Positions 17,443 through 25,912 are shown, numbered from the stretch's first letter. The stretch: 64,000 bases of DNA from Actinopolymorpha pittospori (GCF_014873875.1 NZ_JADBEM010000001.1:6324001-6388000); one strand, 5' to 3'. Made by a program: numbers and translations. The notes: generated by a model not told the origin, from the letters alone.

Positions 17443-17566
17443 TCGCCCGCGGAGTTAGCTGTCGGGTTCGGGCGAGAGGAAGTGCCCGGCCGCGGATGCG
17501 GCTTCACCCCAGGAGCCCCACTCGCGGTGGGGCTGTTGATTGGGTCCTCCGTCTCCGCCCAGCGAT
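17443..17566 (-). promoter_or_regulatory. c-di-AMP (ydaO/yuaA) riboswitch
   Basis: Read on the reverse strand, the leader of the Rpf-LysM-M23 gene holds the conserved blocks of the ydaO class in order: CGCTGGGCGGAGACGGAGG then ACCCAAT, GGGGTGAAGCCGCATCCGCG, the CGCCCGAACCCGACAGCTAA block and a closing GCGGGCG. Actinobacterial members typically turn off Rpf and other cell-wall hydrolase genes when c-di-AMP is high. The call rests on consensus recognition, not on a covariance-model score. Confidence 0.88.
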
Positions 17567-17577
17567 AACTGTGGAAA

Positions 17578-17615
17578 ACGACACCATCGGGCGGAGCTCG
17601 GCGAAATGGTGTCGT
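17578..17615. repeat. Perfect inverted repeat upstream of the riboswitch
   Basis: ACGACACCAT (17578-17587) and ATGGTGTCGT (17606-17615) are perfect 10-bp arms 18 bases apart. They lie directly upstream of the riboswitch on the reverse strand, where the promoter should be. This could be an operator or a hairpin at the 5' end of the leader. Confidence 0.5.
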
Positions 17616-18131
17616 AACCGCACCAAGGAGGGGCGCGGCGTTGAACAGTCCTAACAGAGGACCTTCCGTGCGTGCCACTGTCAATTGGGACGGCAACTAC
17701 GATCCATCGTCGTAGTGGCAGGTATTAACCAGAGATGCGCAGGTCAGGTAGGAGATCACCACGCACTGACCCACTGTTGCTACCCATTGGCGAAGACCGA
17801 CCCCTGACCTCCCCTTTTACGCGATATGGAGCGAATTCCGGGAAGGTGCGCGGAGTGGCCACGCGGAAAAAGCCACCGAGGGCTACGGGGCGCCTCACTA
17901 CGATGATCCATAGCAGCATCTGACCGTCAGGTGACGCAGATCACAGCTCGGCGAACATCTGATGGATTCTGGTCGGAATCGACCCCGTACGGGCGACCCG
18001 TGACTATAGGTTCGGTTTGCCGGCCGGCTCGAGACGGGTGCGGTCCACGGAAGACCCTGTGACACAAGGAGTAGCGCCGACGCGGCGATGCGTACAACCT
18101 CAGGCGTCGGGCCCGTCAACGACGCGTATAG
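17616..18131. other. Intergenic region between divergent Rpf and ugpA-like genes
   Basis: About 516 bases without a gene. On the reverse strand TTGACA at about 17683-17688 may be the -35 of the Rpf gene, but no good -10 follows at the usual distance. A small hairpin (ACTACGA/TCGTAGT) lies near 17696-17716. The rest should carry the promoter of the ABC operon to the right, which I cannot place. Confidence 0.35.
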
Positions 18132-19187
18132 ATGGCATTGACAGATTGCGATGTCATTATCCGGACATCCGCAGTCAAGGCGCCGGACGCGGACGCGACC
18201 GATCGCGTTCTTCGACCCGGTTCAAGCTGCCACACCGTGACTACCTCTGTCGCCGCGCTTCCGGGCTCGCCCTCGACGGCGAGTAGGCAGAATCCGAGAT
18301 GGCGACGTCGGATCTCCCTCCGGGAATCCCTGCTCGGTCTCGCGTTCTGCCTACCGGCCATCGCCGGCCTCGGCATCTTCGTGATCTTCCCCCTGTTCCA
18401 GGCGATCTTCCTGTCCACCAGGGGTACCGACATCAACGGCGATCCCACCCGCTCGGTAGGTGCCGCGAACTTCGCGAAGCTGCTGACCCCCGAGTTCGGT
18501 CAGGTGCTGCTCCACACGCTGGAGTTCACGGCGTTCGTCGTGATCGTCGGCGTGCTGTTGCCGATGGCACTTGCCGTGCCGCTCGCGCAGCGGCTGCCTG
18601 GCATGAAGGCCCTTCGGACCCTGTTCACGTTGCCGTTCGCCTACTCGGCGTCAGCGGCGAGTGTGGTGTGGCTCCTGATGCTCGACCCGTCCATGTCGCC
18701 CGTCAACTGGGTGTTGCGCCTGTTCGGCGTGACACCGCCGGGCTGGATCACCGAGTCGCCCTGGGCCCTCCTCACCGTCGCCTGGGCAACCGTCTGGGTG
18801 GTCACCGGCTTCAACCTCCTCGTCCTCGGGGCGGGTCTGGCCGGCGTGGACGAAGAAGTGCTCGAAGCCGCGAGGATCGACGGTGCGACGGGACTGCGAC
18901 AGTTCATCCACGTCGTTTTACCGATGATCTCGCCCAGTGTCTTCTTCGCCATCGTCACGACCACCTTGACGGCTCTGCAGGCGCTCGGCCAGGTGCAGGT
19001 GATAACGGACGGCGGACCGAACGGCAGCACCTCCACGCTCGTCTACTCGATCTTCCACAACGCGTTCGAGAACGGAAACAACGACTACGGCCTCGCGAGC
19101 GCCCAGGGCCTGGTGCTGCTGATCTTCGGCATCGCGCTCGCGGCGATCCAGTTCGGCGTGGTCGAAAGGCGGGTGCACTACCGGTGA
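18132..19187 (+). CDS. Carbohydrate ABC transporter permease, UgpA-like
   Basis: A MalF/UgpA-type permease of up to 351 residues with six predicted helices. The EAA loop EEVLEAARIDGATGLRQFIH contacts the ATPase. The predicted N-terminus is long and unlike a permease for ~35 residues. ATG 18132 has no ribosome-binding site, and a GTG at 18237 would give a more usual 316 residues; the start is uncertain. The stop overlaps the next permease start (GTGA). No ATPase is encoded in the operon, as is common in actinobacteria, where a shared MsiK/UgpC-type ATPase serves many CUT1 importers. Confidence 0.85.
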   Translation: MALTDCDVIIRTSAVKAPDADATDRVLRPGSSCHTVTTSVAALPGSPSTASRQNPRWRRRISLRESLLGLAFCLPAIAGLGIFVIFPLFQAIFLSTRGTDINGDPTRSVGAANFAKLLTPEFGQVLLHTLEFTAFVVIVGVLLPMALAVPLAQRLPGMKALRTLFTLPFAYSASAASVVWLLMLDPSMSPVNWVLRLFGVTPPGWITESPWALLTVAWATVWVVTGFNLLVLGAGLAGVDEEVLEAARIDGATGLRQFIHVVLPMISPSVFFAIVTTTLTALQALGQVQVITDGGPNGSTSTLVYSIFHNAFENGNNDYGLASAQGLVLLIFGIALAAIQFGVVERRVHYR

Positions 19188-20113
19188 CTGATCTGGTCGA
19201 AACCACGGGACCAGCGCTGCGGACCACGCCGGCGAACTCGGCGGCGGGCACGACGGCCGGGCGTCGGAAGGCCCGGCTGGACCAGCCAGGGGTGGTGGCG
19301 ACGATCGCGACCTACCTGGGCCTTGCCATCGCGGCGGTCGTGCTCCTGTTTCCCGTCCTGCTGACCGTCGTCGGTGGGTTCCTGCCCGAAGGTCAGCTGG
19401 TGCGTCAGCCGCCCGGGTTGTTCAACGGGTCGTACTCCTTCGACAACTACGTCGCGGCCTGGCACGAGGCCGTGGTGCCGCTGGTGCCGGCGTTCGCGAA
19501 CTCGCTGTTCGTGGGCGTGCTCATCATGGTCGCCCACCTGGTGACGTCCTGCCTTGCCGCCTACGCGTTGGTGTTCATCTCGACGCCGCTGCGCCGGCCG
19601 ATCTTCTGGCTGTTCATGGCCACGATCATGGTGCCGTACGAGGCGATCGTCGTCCCGAACGCGTTGTTCATCCGCAGCCTTGGCCTGGAGAACAGCCACT
19701 GGAGTCTGGTGCTGCCCTTCCTCGCCAACGGATTCGGTGTCTTCCTCATGCGCCAGGCGTTCCTGCAGTTCCCGAAGGAGCTGCACCAGGCAGCGCAGAT
19801 CGACGGCTGCGGACCCGTGCGCTTCCTGTTCACCATCGTGCTTCCGGCCACCCGTCCGTCGCTCACCGCGCTGGCCGTGTGGTCCTTCCTCCAGGGCTGG
19901 AACATGTACTTCTGGCCCCTGATCATCTCCTCCTCGAACAACTCGATGAACACGTTGCAGACCGCGGTCTTCGCGTTGAAGGCCAACGGAAACGGTACTC
20001 AGCACGCACTCGTCCTCGCCGGAGTGACGATCACTCTCATCCCCACCTTGCTGCTGGTTATCTTCGGCCAACGCTGGCTCGTCCGCGGCTTCATGGCAGG
20101 AGCCGTGAAGTGA
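19184..20113 (+). CDS. Carbohydrate ABC transporter permease, UgpE-like
   Basis: A 309-residue MalG/UgpE-type membrane protein. About 40 polar residues precede the first helix (VVLLFPVLLTVVGGFLP), and the EAA loop reads KELHQAAQIDGCGPVRFLFT. The ending QRWLVRGFMAGAVK is typical of UgpE/MalG. It starts with GTG overlapping the upstream stop. With the 18132 gene it forms the translocation pore of a CUT1-family importer. Confidence 0.88.
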   Translation: MTDLVETTGPALRTTPANSAAGTTAGRRKARLDQPGVVATIATYLGLAIAAVVLLFPVLLTVVGGFLPEGQLVRQPPGLFNGSYSFDNYVAAWHEAVVPLVPAFANSLFVGVLIMVAHLVTSCLAAYALVFISTPLRRPIFWLFMATIMVPYEAIVVPNALFIRSLGLENSHWSLVLPFLANGFGVFLMRQAFLQFPKELHQAAQIDGCGPVRFLFTIVLPATRPSLTALAVWSFLQGWNMYFWPLIISSSNNSMNTLQTAVFALKANGNGTQHALVLAGVTITLIPTLLLVIFGQRWLVRGFMAGAVK

Positions 20114-20135
20114 CACCCACCGCCACGCGGTGATG

Positions 20136-20154
20136 GCCCTTCTCTGACAAGGGC
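20136..20154 (+). promoter_or_regulatory. Hairpin covering the Shine-Dalgarno of the substrate-binding protein gene
   Basis: GCCCTT (20136-20141) pairs with AAGGGC (20149-20154), which is itself the likely ribosome-binding site seven bases before ATG 20161. A second small hairpin (CACCGC/GCGGTG, 20118-20132) precedes it. Such intercistronic structures can protect the upstream mRNA end or control translation of the binding protein. Confidence 0.4.
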
Positions 20155-20160
20155 GAAACG

Positions 20161-21621
20161 ATGAAAGGAAACACAGTGCTGAAAAATTGGTGGGGAAAGT
20201 CCCGCAATCCCCAGGCCAGCACGCTCCGCCGCGGAGCGGGCGCCCTCGCCCTCGTGCTCGCCGCGGCCAGTGTCGCCGCTGGCTGCTCCTCGGCCGCGAG
20301 CTCGAGCGACACCAAGAGCGATGACAAGGGTGCCGTGGCCGGAGCCGACGCGCTCAACGGCAAGGGCGAAGTCGACATCAATTTCTGGCACGCGATGGGT
20401 GGAACCAACGGCCAGGCGCTGCAGAAGCTGGTCACGGAGTTCAACCAGGACCACCAGGGCAAGATCAAGGTGACCCTCAACTACAAGGGCGCCTACGACA
20501 CCGCTCTCGCGGCGTACAAGAACGCCTCCGCCCAGCAGCGTCCTGACCTGATGCAGATGTACGACATCGGCACCCGGTACATGATCGACTCGAACTCGAT
20601 CGTCCCGATGCAGTCGTTCATCGACGCGGATCACTACGACGTCGCCGACATCCAGCCGAACATCGCCGGTTACTACACCGTCGACAACAAGCTGTACTCG
20701 ATGCCGTTCAACACCTCGATGCCCTTGATGTACATCAACCGGGAGGCGTTCGAGAAGGCCGGGCTCGACCCCGACAAGCCGCCGACGACGCTCGACGAGA
20801 TCATGGCCGACGCCAAGAAGATCAAGGCAACGTCTGGCGAGACCGTTCAGTACGGATTCGGCGCGTCGCTCTACGGCTGGTTCTTCGAGCAGTGGAACGC
20901 GGTCGCGAACCAGACGATCTGTGACGTCGACAACGGCCGGACCGGGCGCGCCAGCAAGGTGCAGCTGGCCTCCGAGGGCAACATCGAGCTGCTGAAGTGG
21001 TGGCAGGAGATGGTCAAGCAGGGCTTGGCCGAGAAGCTCGACAGCAACACCGAGAACGGTGACAACGCCTTCAGCTCCGGCACGGTCGCGATGAGCCTGG
21101 AGTCGACGGGCTCGCTCGGCCAGTTCACCGAGGGTGCCGCGGCGGCGAAGAACCCGTTCACGGTCGCGACCGGCTTCTTCCCGAAGATCGACCAGGGCGA
21201 CGCCGGTGGCCCGATCATCGGTGGTGCTTCGCTGTGGGTGACCGACCGGGGCGACTCCACCAAGGAGCGCGCGGCCTGGGAGCTGGTGAAGTTCCTCGCC
21301 AGCAAGGAGTCGCAGGTCACGTGGCACACCTCGACGGGCTACTTCCCGATCAGCAAGGGTGCCCTCGACGACCCGACCGACAAGCAGTGGGTGTCGGAGA
21401 AGCCGCAGTTCGAGACGGCCATCAAGCAGCTGCAGGCCACGAAGCTGAGCTACGCCACGCAGGGCTGCTCGGTCGGCGAGATGCCCGACATCCGCAAGGA
21501 CGTCGAGGACGCCATGCAGGCCGCGGTGCTCCAGGGGCAGGACGCCAAGACGGCGTTGACGGATGCCGAGAAGAAGGCCAACGAGCAGATCGCCGACTAC
21601 AACTCCAAGCTCGGCGGCTGA
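20161..21621 (+). CDS. ABC transporter substrate-binding lipoprotein, UgpB-like
   Basis: A 486-residue extracellular lipoprotein with a signal peptide ending in VAAGC. The mature part shows UgpB-family features: INFWHAMGGTNGQALQKLV, a YKGAYDTAL segment and STGYFPISKGAL. UgpB proteins bind glycerol-3-phosphate or glycerophosphodiesters, but distant members bind sugars, so the ligand is open. ATG 20161 follows AAGGGCGAAACG; GTG 20176 is an alternative behind AAAGGAAAC. It ends the three-gene operon, followed by a strong terminator. Confidence 0.88.
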   Translation: MKGNTVLKNWWGKSRNPQASTLRRGAGALALVLAAASVAAGCSSAASSSDTKSDDKGAVAGADALNGKGEVDINFWHAMGGTNGQALQKLVTEFNQDHQGKIKVTLNYKGAYDTALAAYKNASAQQRPDLMQMYDIGTRYMIDSNSIVPMQSFIDADHYDVADIQPNIAGYYTVDNKLYSMPFNTSMPLMYINREAFEKAGLDPDKPPTTLDEIMADAKKIKATSGETVQYGFGASLYGWFFEQWNAVANQTICDVDNGRTGRASKVQLASEGNIELLKWWQEMVKQGLAEKLDSNTENGDNAFSSGTVAMSLESTGSLGQFTEGAAAAKNPFTVATGFFPKIDQGDAGGPIIGGASLWVTDRGDSTKERAAWELVKFLASKESQVTWHTSTGYFPISKGALDDPTDKQWVSEKPQFETAIKQLQATKLSYATQGCSVGEMPDIRKDVEDAMQAAVLQGQDAKTALTDAEKKANEQIADYNSKLGG

Positions 21622-21680
21622 CCCGAGTCAGGGCATTCGCGGCGGGCTCTGGCTCACCGCGACGTGATTGCTGACTGACT

Positions 21681-21735
21681 GACGCCGGCGCTGGTCGGCG
21701 CGAACCCAGGGGTTCGCGCGGCTGGCGCCGGCGTC
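21681..21735. terminator. Long nested hairpin terminator
   Basis: GACGCCGGCGC (21681-21691) pairs with GCGCCGGCGTC (21725-21735). Inside it GCGCGAACCC pairs with GGGTTCGCGC. It stands between the convergent ugpB-like gene and the GAF gene and could stop transcription from both sides. Confidence 0.7.
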
Positions 21736-21821
21736 TTGTCGTCCGCGCACGGACGACTTTGCCGTTCGCGGTGCCCGTCGCGGCCCGTGCGGCATTGCTG
21801 TGCGCACTGACGGGGCACGAA

Positions 21822-23468
21822 CTACGCGCTGAGCGGGACCTGCCACTCGATGACAGTGCCGGTGGGGTCCGCGGGTCGGATCGTCGCCCAGCCGCCGAGG
21901 CGGGTGGCTCGGGCGCGCAGGTCCGCCGCGATCGAGGTGGCGGGCACGTTCACCCCGGTCCGCTCTGCGCCGTCGTCGCTGACCACGAGCCGGAGCCGTG
22001 TCTCGTCCATGTAGACGAGCACCTCGACCATGTCGGGGCGCCCATGGGTGGCCGCGTCACCGAGGGCCTGGCGTACGGCGTGCAGCAGTTCGTGCTGCAG
22101 CGGTAGTGGGAGTCGGCGGTCGAGCGGGCCTCGAATCACGAGACGGGGAGTGAAGCCAAGGCCCGATCGGGCGTTGTCCAACTCTTCCAACAGGTGCTCG
22201 CTCGCGGGACGGTCGTCGGGCACTCCGTCGTTGCGGAGTTGGAAGATCGCGGTACGGACGCCTCGGGTCGTCTGGTCGATGTCGCCGATGGCCTCGTCGA
22301 TGCGTTGGCGCACCTCCGGCCGGTTGGACAGTCCGGCGGCGCTCTCCAGGCGAGTGCTGATGGCGAAGAGTCGTTCGATCACGACGTCCCGCAGGTCGCG
22401 CCCGATGCGGTCCCGGTCTTCCAGGACGAGGAGCTTGGCCTGGAACTGCTGAATCGCCAGGGCGGCCTGGCCGGCGAACATCCTCACCAGCGCGACCTCG
22501 TTGGGGCCGACCCGTTCGGCCGGGTTGCCGCGCAACCACCCAACCGCGAGGACGCCGAGGACATCGCCACCGACCAGAAGGGGTAGGTACATTCCAGGCC
22601 CGAGAACGGACAGGTCCTTGGCCACCACGGGCGGGGGATCCCAGTCAGGTTCGCTCGGGAGGTCCTCGCTGACGACACCTTCGCCCGTCTTGATGACGGT
22701 AGCCGTGATCCCCTGGGACGGGATCGGTTGACCGTCGACCCGTTCGAGGCCGAGGCCGTTGATCGCCTCCACGCTGACATGTCCCTCGGAGGAGGCGCTG
22801 TCCGCGAGCACGATCGCCGCGTAGTCGGCACCAGAGACCTCGCGGATCTGCCGGGTCACCAGTCGGAGGGCGTCGTTGCGGTTGACCTCGCCGAGCAGCA
22901 CCCGCGTCGTTTCGAGGGCGGCCCGCAGCCACTCGTGTCGGCGGCGTTCGTGGCGGAAGACGTACATCTGCCGAAGCGCGGCGGCCGCGGCGTCCCCGAG
23001 TGCCGCGGCGACACTCTCGTCGTCCTCGGTGAAAGCCAGACCCTGGTGCTTGTTGGCCAGCACGAGCGCGCCGTAACACGTGTCGTCGAGGCGCAGTGGC
23101 ACCCGAAGCAGGCTGGTCACCGGCAGGTGGTAGCGGTGCGGTGGCTGCCCGAGACCTCCGTCGTAGCTGGCGAGATCCGGGATGCGGAGGGGATCGTCGG
23201 AGACAGGCAGCTGCCCGTGGAGATCCCTCAGTAATGAGCCGATCTGGGACTCGTCGTCACGTACCTCGTCGGAGGTGACAAGACCAGCGTTGCCACCACA
23301 GTCGAGCACGAATGTCGCGTACGTCGCCCCGGTGAGGCTTGCGGCATTCGACGCGATGCGAGCGAGATTGCGTGCGACCGACGGATTCATGTGGTCGGTC
23401 GGGCCCGATGATGGCGGCTGAGACAGCGAAGGGCTGGGCCTTGGCCCCGAGTCCGCAGCATTGACCAT
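21822..23468 (-). CDS. DevS/DosS-like two-GAF protein lacking the phosphoacceptor histidine
   Basis: A 548-residue cytoplasmic protein with the DevS/DosS layout: two GAF domains (~30-170 and ~180-345), a HisKA_3-like dimerisation helix pair (~350-420) and a GHKL-like domain (~440-548). The H-box reads DRDRIGRDLRDVVIERLF, with R360 (CGG at 22389-22391) where active kinases have histidine. The N-box reads ALGDAATHG, with D471 in place of the Mg-ATP asparagine. One G-box (SDDG) remains. It is therefore unlikely to autophosphorylate and may be a ligand-sensing scaffold. It follows its paralogue by 116 bases. No response regulator is nearby. Confidence 0.85.
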   Translation of the reverse strand: MVNAADSGPRPSPSLSQPPSSGPTDHMNPSVARNLARIASNAASLTGATYATFVLDCGGNAGLVTSDEVRDDESQIGSLLRDLHGQLPVSDDPLRIPDLASYDGGLGQPPHRYHLPVTSLLRVPLRLDDTCYGALVLANKHQGLAFTEDDESVAAALGDAAAAALRQMYVFRHERRRHEWLRAALETTRVLLGEVNRNDALRLVTRQIREVSGADYAAIVLADSASSEGHVSVEAINGLGLERVDGQPIPSQGITATVIKTGEGVVSEDLPSEPDWDPPPVVAKDLSVLGPGMYLPLLVGGDVLGVLAVGWLRGNPAERVGPNEVALVRMFAGQAALAIQQFQAKLLVLEDRDRIGRDLRDVVIERLFAISTRLESAAGLSNRPEVRQRIDEAIGDIDQTTRGVRTAIFQLRNDGVPDDRPASEHLLEELDNARSGLGFTPRLVIRGPLDRRLPLPLQHELLHAVRQALGDAATHGRPDMVEVLVYMDETRLRLVVSDDGAERTGVNVPATSIAADLRARATRLGGWATIRPADPTGTVIEWQVPLSA

Positions 23469-23584
23469 CTATTGATCGTAACCACGACTCCTCAGGTGTC
23501 GAGGTGCACGAGACGAGGCGAATCCACGCGGAACCGGGCGCCAGGGACATGAAGAGTGGGTTAACAACGATCTCCGAAAGGGAG

Positions 23585-24817
23585 TCAAAGCCTCGTGGGT
23601 ACGGACCATTCGACGACCGTGTCGGTGGGAGTGGCCGCTGAGATGGTGCAGGTGCCCCCGAGTCGTTCGGCCCGGCCGAGCAGTTGCCGCAGGATGCGTT
23701 GGGGACTCGCCTCGGCTCCGCGACGACCGTCGTCCCGCACGGTGAGGGTGACCTGGTCCGCGTTCACGGAGAGGCTCACCTCCACCGAACTGGGCGAGGA
23801 GTGGGTGGCCGCGTGGCTGAGTGTCTCGCGGACAGCTCGCACGAGTTCGCGCTGGATGATGGCGGGGAGGGGACTGTCCACCGCGCCGCTGACGACGAGG
23901 CGCGGTGTGAAGCCGAGCGTCGCGCTCGCGGCGTCGAGTTCTTCCAGCACCTGGTCGCTGACCGACCGCTCGATGGTGTCACGATTCGGTTGGAGAGCGA
24001 AGATCGCGTTTCGGATCTGTTGGGTCATCTCGTCCAGTTCGTCGATAGCGTGGCTCATTGTGCGTTGTACGTCGTATTGCGCCACGATGCTCGCGACACC
24101 GTGAAGATGGGTGCCGATGGCGAACAGGCGGTCGATGACGGCATCGCTCAGGTCGCGTGCGACCTGTTCCCGCTCATGGACGAGCTGGCGCCGTGCGTCG
24201 AGTTGCTGCAACGCGAGAGCTGCCTGACCGGCGAACATCTCGAACATCGGGACTTCGTTGGCGGCGATGCGTTCATGGGGAGAGCCGCTCTTCCAGCCGA
24301 TGGTCAGGACGCCGGTCACCTTCTCGGGCGTGACGAGTGGGACGTACATGCCAAGGCCCAGCACCCGCATCGCCTCAGCGAACTCGTCGGCCGGGTTGTA
24401 TCCCACCTCGAGAGTGATGGACGGACTGACGATGGTGATCGAGTTGTCGATGGCTCGCGCCGACAGGCCGCGCTTGGCGACCGGGCTGCCGAGTACGTGC
24501 TCGACGCCAAGGCCCTCGATCGCCTCGATCACCCCGACTCCCTCGGGATAGGTCGGATCGACCGAGCTGATGGCTACGAAGTCGGCGCCGGCGACCTCAC
24601 GGATCTTCCGAGTCACCACCTGGAGCGCCTCGCGCTGGTTGAGGTCGCCCTGCAGGAGCCGGGTGACCTCGAGGGCCGCCTGTAGCCACTGTTCCCGGCG
24701 ATAGTGCGGTTCGAAGGGGTCGCCCTCGGTGGATTCGGCCGGGATCTCGGCGCTTTGCCTGTCATTGTCGGAACGGACAGGTCGCCGCCTTTGAGGTTCG
24801 TCCTCGTGGGTCGGCAT
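23585..24817 (-). CDS. DevS-like single-GAF protein lacking the phosphoacceptor histidine
   Basis: A 410-residue paralogue of the 21822-23468 product with one GAF domain (~45-205), a degenerate H-box and a GHKL-like domain. The H-box reads EREQVARDLSDAVIDRLF, with S224 (AGC) in place of the catalytic histidine. The N-box reads ETLSHAATHS, with H335 in place of asparagine. The GAF core shares GMYVPL and AGQAALALQQ with its neighbour. The start is ATG 24817 behind AAGGAAG. The paired loss of the same two catalytic positions in both proteins implies an old, selected, non-kinase role. Confidence 0.85.
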   Translation of the reverse strand: MPTHEDEPQRRRPVRSDNDRQSAEIPAESTEGDPFEPHYRREQWLQAALEVTRLLQGDLNQREALQVVTRKIREVAGADFVAISSVDPTYPEGVGVIEAIEGLGVEHVLGSPVAKRGLSARAIDNSITIVSPSITLEVGYNPADEFAEAMRVLGLGMYVPLVTPEKVTGVLTIGWKSGSPHERIAANEVPMFEMFAGQAALALQQLDARRQLVHEREQVARDLSDAVIDRLFAIGTHLHGVASIVAQYDVQRTMSHAIDELDEMTQQIRNAIFALQPNRDTIERSVSDQVLEELDAASATLGFTPRLVVSGAVDSPLPAIIQRELVRAVRETLSHAATHSSPSSVEVSLSVNADQVTLTVRDDGRRGAEASPQRILRQLLGRAERLGGTCTISAATPTDTVVEWSVPTRL

Positions 24818-25167
24818 TGTCCGTTGCTTCCTTCCGCGACCGATGGCTGCTCGCCAGCCAACTCGTCATTCCTCGTCATTCGCCGTGAGCGGCGCGCCGG
24901 GCAAGGCACGAGTCTGCCCGCGGTCTCCTCCGCCCCTCAAGGGCTGTCTGCCGGTGTGAGCCTTTTGACCCGGATCGCGCCTCGCTGGGCGGCAGAAGAG
25001 GGACCCGTGACGTCGCCGTACCAAAGAGGGGCGGCATCCACCCCCTTCCGGGGAGCAGTTTTCGCGAGCGTCGACAGAGAATCGACTCTTCGACAGCAGG
25101 AACGCCAACCCTACGGGCAGCGCTGTGTCCGGGGCTGGTGCAGCGTTGGCGGAATGCTGGAGGTTTC
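24818..25167. other. Intergenic region between divergent GAF and repeat-protein genes
   Basis: 350 bases between divergent starts. The right-hand gene has a good ribosome-binding site (TGGAGG). TCGACAGAGAATCGACTCTTCGACA near 25070 contains short GTCGA/TCGAC arms. I see no gene and no convincing promoter pair. Confidence 0.35.
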
Positions 25168-25749
25168 ATGGGGTCTAAATTCAGATGGCTCGCCGCACTT
25201 GTGGCGATTGCGTTCGCGTTGATGTTCAGCACGGGAATGACCTACGGGTCGGTGGCCGGAGCATCAGCGGGGAGCGCCGGCAGCCTGGTGGCCGATCCTG
25301 ACCAGCCGGACCCGCCGGATCCGCCGGATCAGCCGCAGGACCAGCCCGATCCGCCGGATCAGCCGCAGGACCAACCGGACCCGCCGGATCAGCCGCAGGA
25401 CCAGCCCGATCCGCCGGATCAGCCGCAGGACCAACCGGACCCGCCGGATCAGCCGCAGGACCAGCCCGATCCGCCGGATCAGCCGCAGGACCAGCCCGAT
25501 CCGCCGGATCAGCCGCAGGACCAGCCCGATCCGCCGGATCAGCCGCAGGACCAGCCCGATCCGCCGGATCAGCCGCAGGACCAGCCCGATCCGCCGGATC
25601 AGCCGCAGGACCAGCCCGATCCGCCGGATCAGCCGCAGGACCAGCCCGATCCGCCGGATCAGCCGCAGGACCAGCCCGATCCGCCGGATCAGCCGCAGGA
25701 CCAGCAGATGGAGCAGCCTGATCCAGCGCTACCACCGGACACCCCGTAG
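25168..25749 (+). CDS. Secreted decapeptide-repeat protein (Pro/Asp/Gln-rich)
   Basis: A 193-residue protein. A signal peptide or membrane anchor (KFRWLAALVAIAFALMFSTG) is followed by a short Ala/Gly/Ser stretch and then about 130 residues built from PPDQPQDQPD repeated 13 times, ending in ALPPDTP. It is strongly acidic and proline-rich, so it is likely extended and disordered at the cell surface. No LPxTG anchor or other domain is visible. ATG 25168 follows TGGAGG by four bases and is preferred to the GTG at 25138. Function unknown; a spacer, adhesin stalk or wall-associated polymer binder are guesses. Confidence 0.75.
   Translation: MGSKFRWLAALVAIAFALMFSTGMTYGSVAGASAGSAGSLVADPDQPDPPDPPDQPQDQPDPPDQPQDQPDPPDQPQDQPDPPDQPQDQPDPPDQPQDQPDPPDQPQDQPDPPDQPQDQPDPPDQPQDQPDPPDQPQDQPDPPDQPQDQPDPPDQPQDQPDPPDQPQDQPDPPDQPQDQQMEQPDPALPPDTP
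25321..25710 (+). repeat. 13 tandem copies of a 30-bp repeat
   Basis: The unit begins ccgccggatcagccgcagga and continues ccagcccgat. Copies are almost identical at DNA level. Units 2 and 4 share the same variant ending (ccaaccggac), which points to a 60-bp duplication. The last unit diverges in its final bases. The near-identity at synonymous positions shows recent expansion or homogenisation, and copy number probably varies between strains. Confidence 0.95.
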
Positions 25750-25912
25750 CCGGGGACACCGCGGCAGCCAGCCACCCGGCTGCCGGCGGCGGCAGAGCGG
25801 CCACGCTCGGCGAAGTGCGTGAGCGTGGCTGCTCTGCTTGCCCGCTTCCCGGTGAAGGATTACTCCGTGCGGTTGCCGACTCTCCCGTCGTACGCCCGGA
25901 TAACCTCGCGTC

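Noticed and set aside
16278..17696. Extended start of the Rpf-LysM-M23 protein upstream of 17423
   Set aside because: The extension would translate the c-di-AMP riboswitch itself and lacks a signal peptide; ATG 17423 starts a good one.
18138..18160. TTGACA followed by CATTAT as the promoter of the UgpA-like gene
   Set aside because: Spacing between the boxes is only 11 bases, and no better -10 lies at 16-18 bases.
25321..25710. Possible CRISPR array
   Set aside because: The 30-bp units abut with no spacers, and the region is one open coding frame. No cas genes are present.
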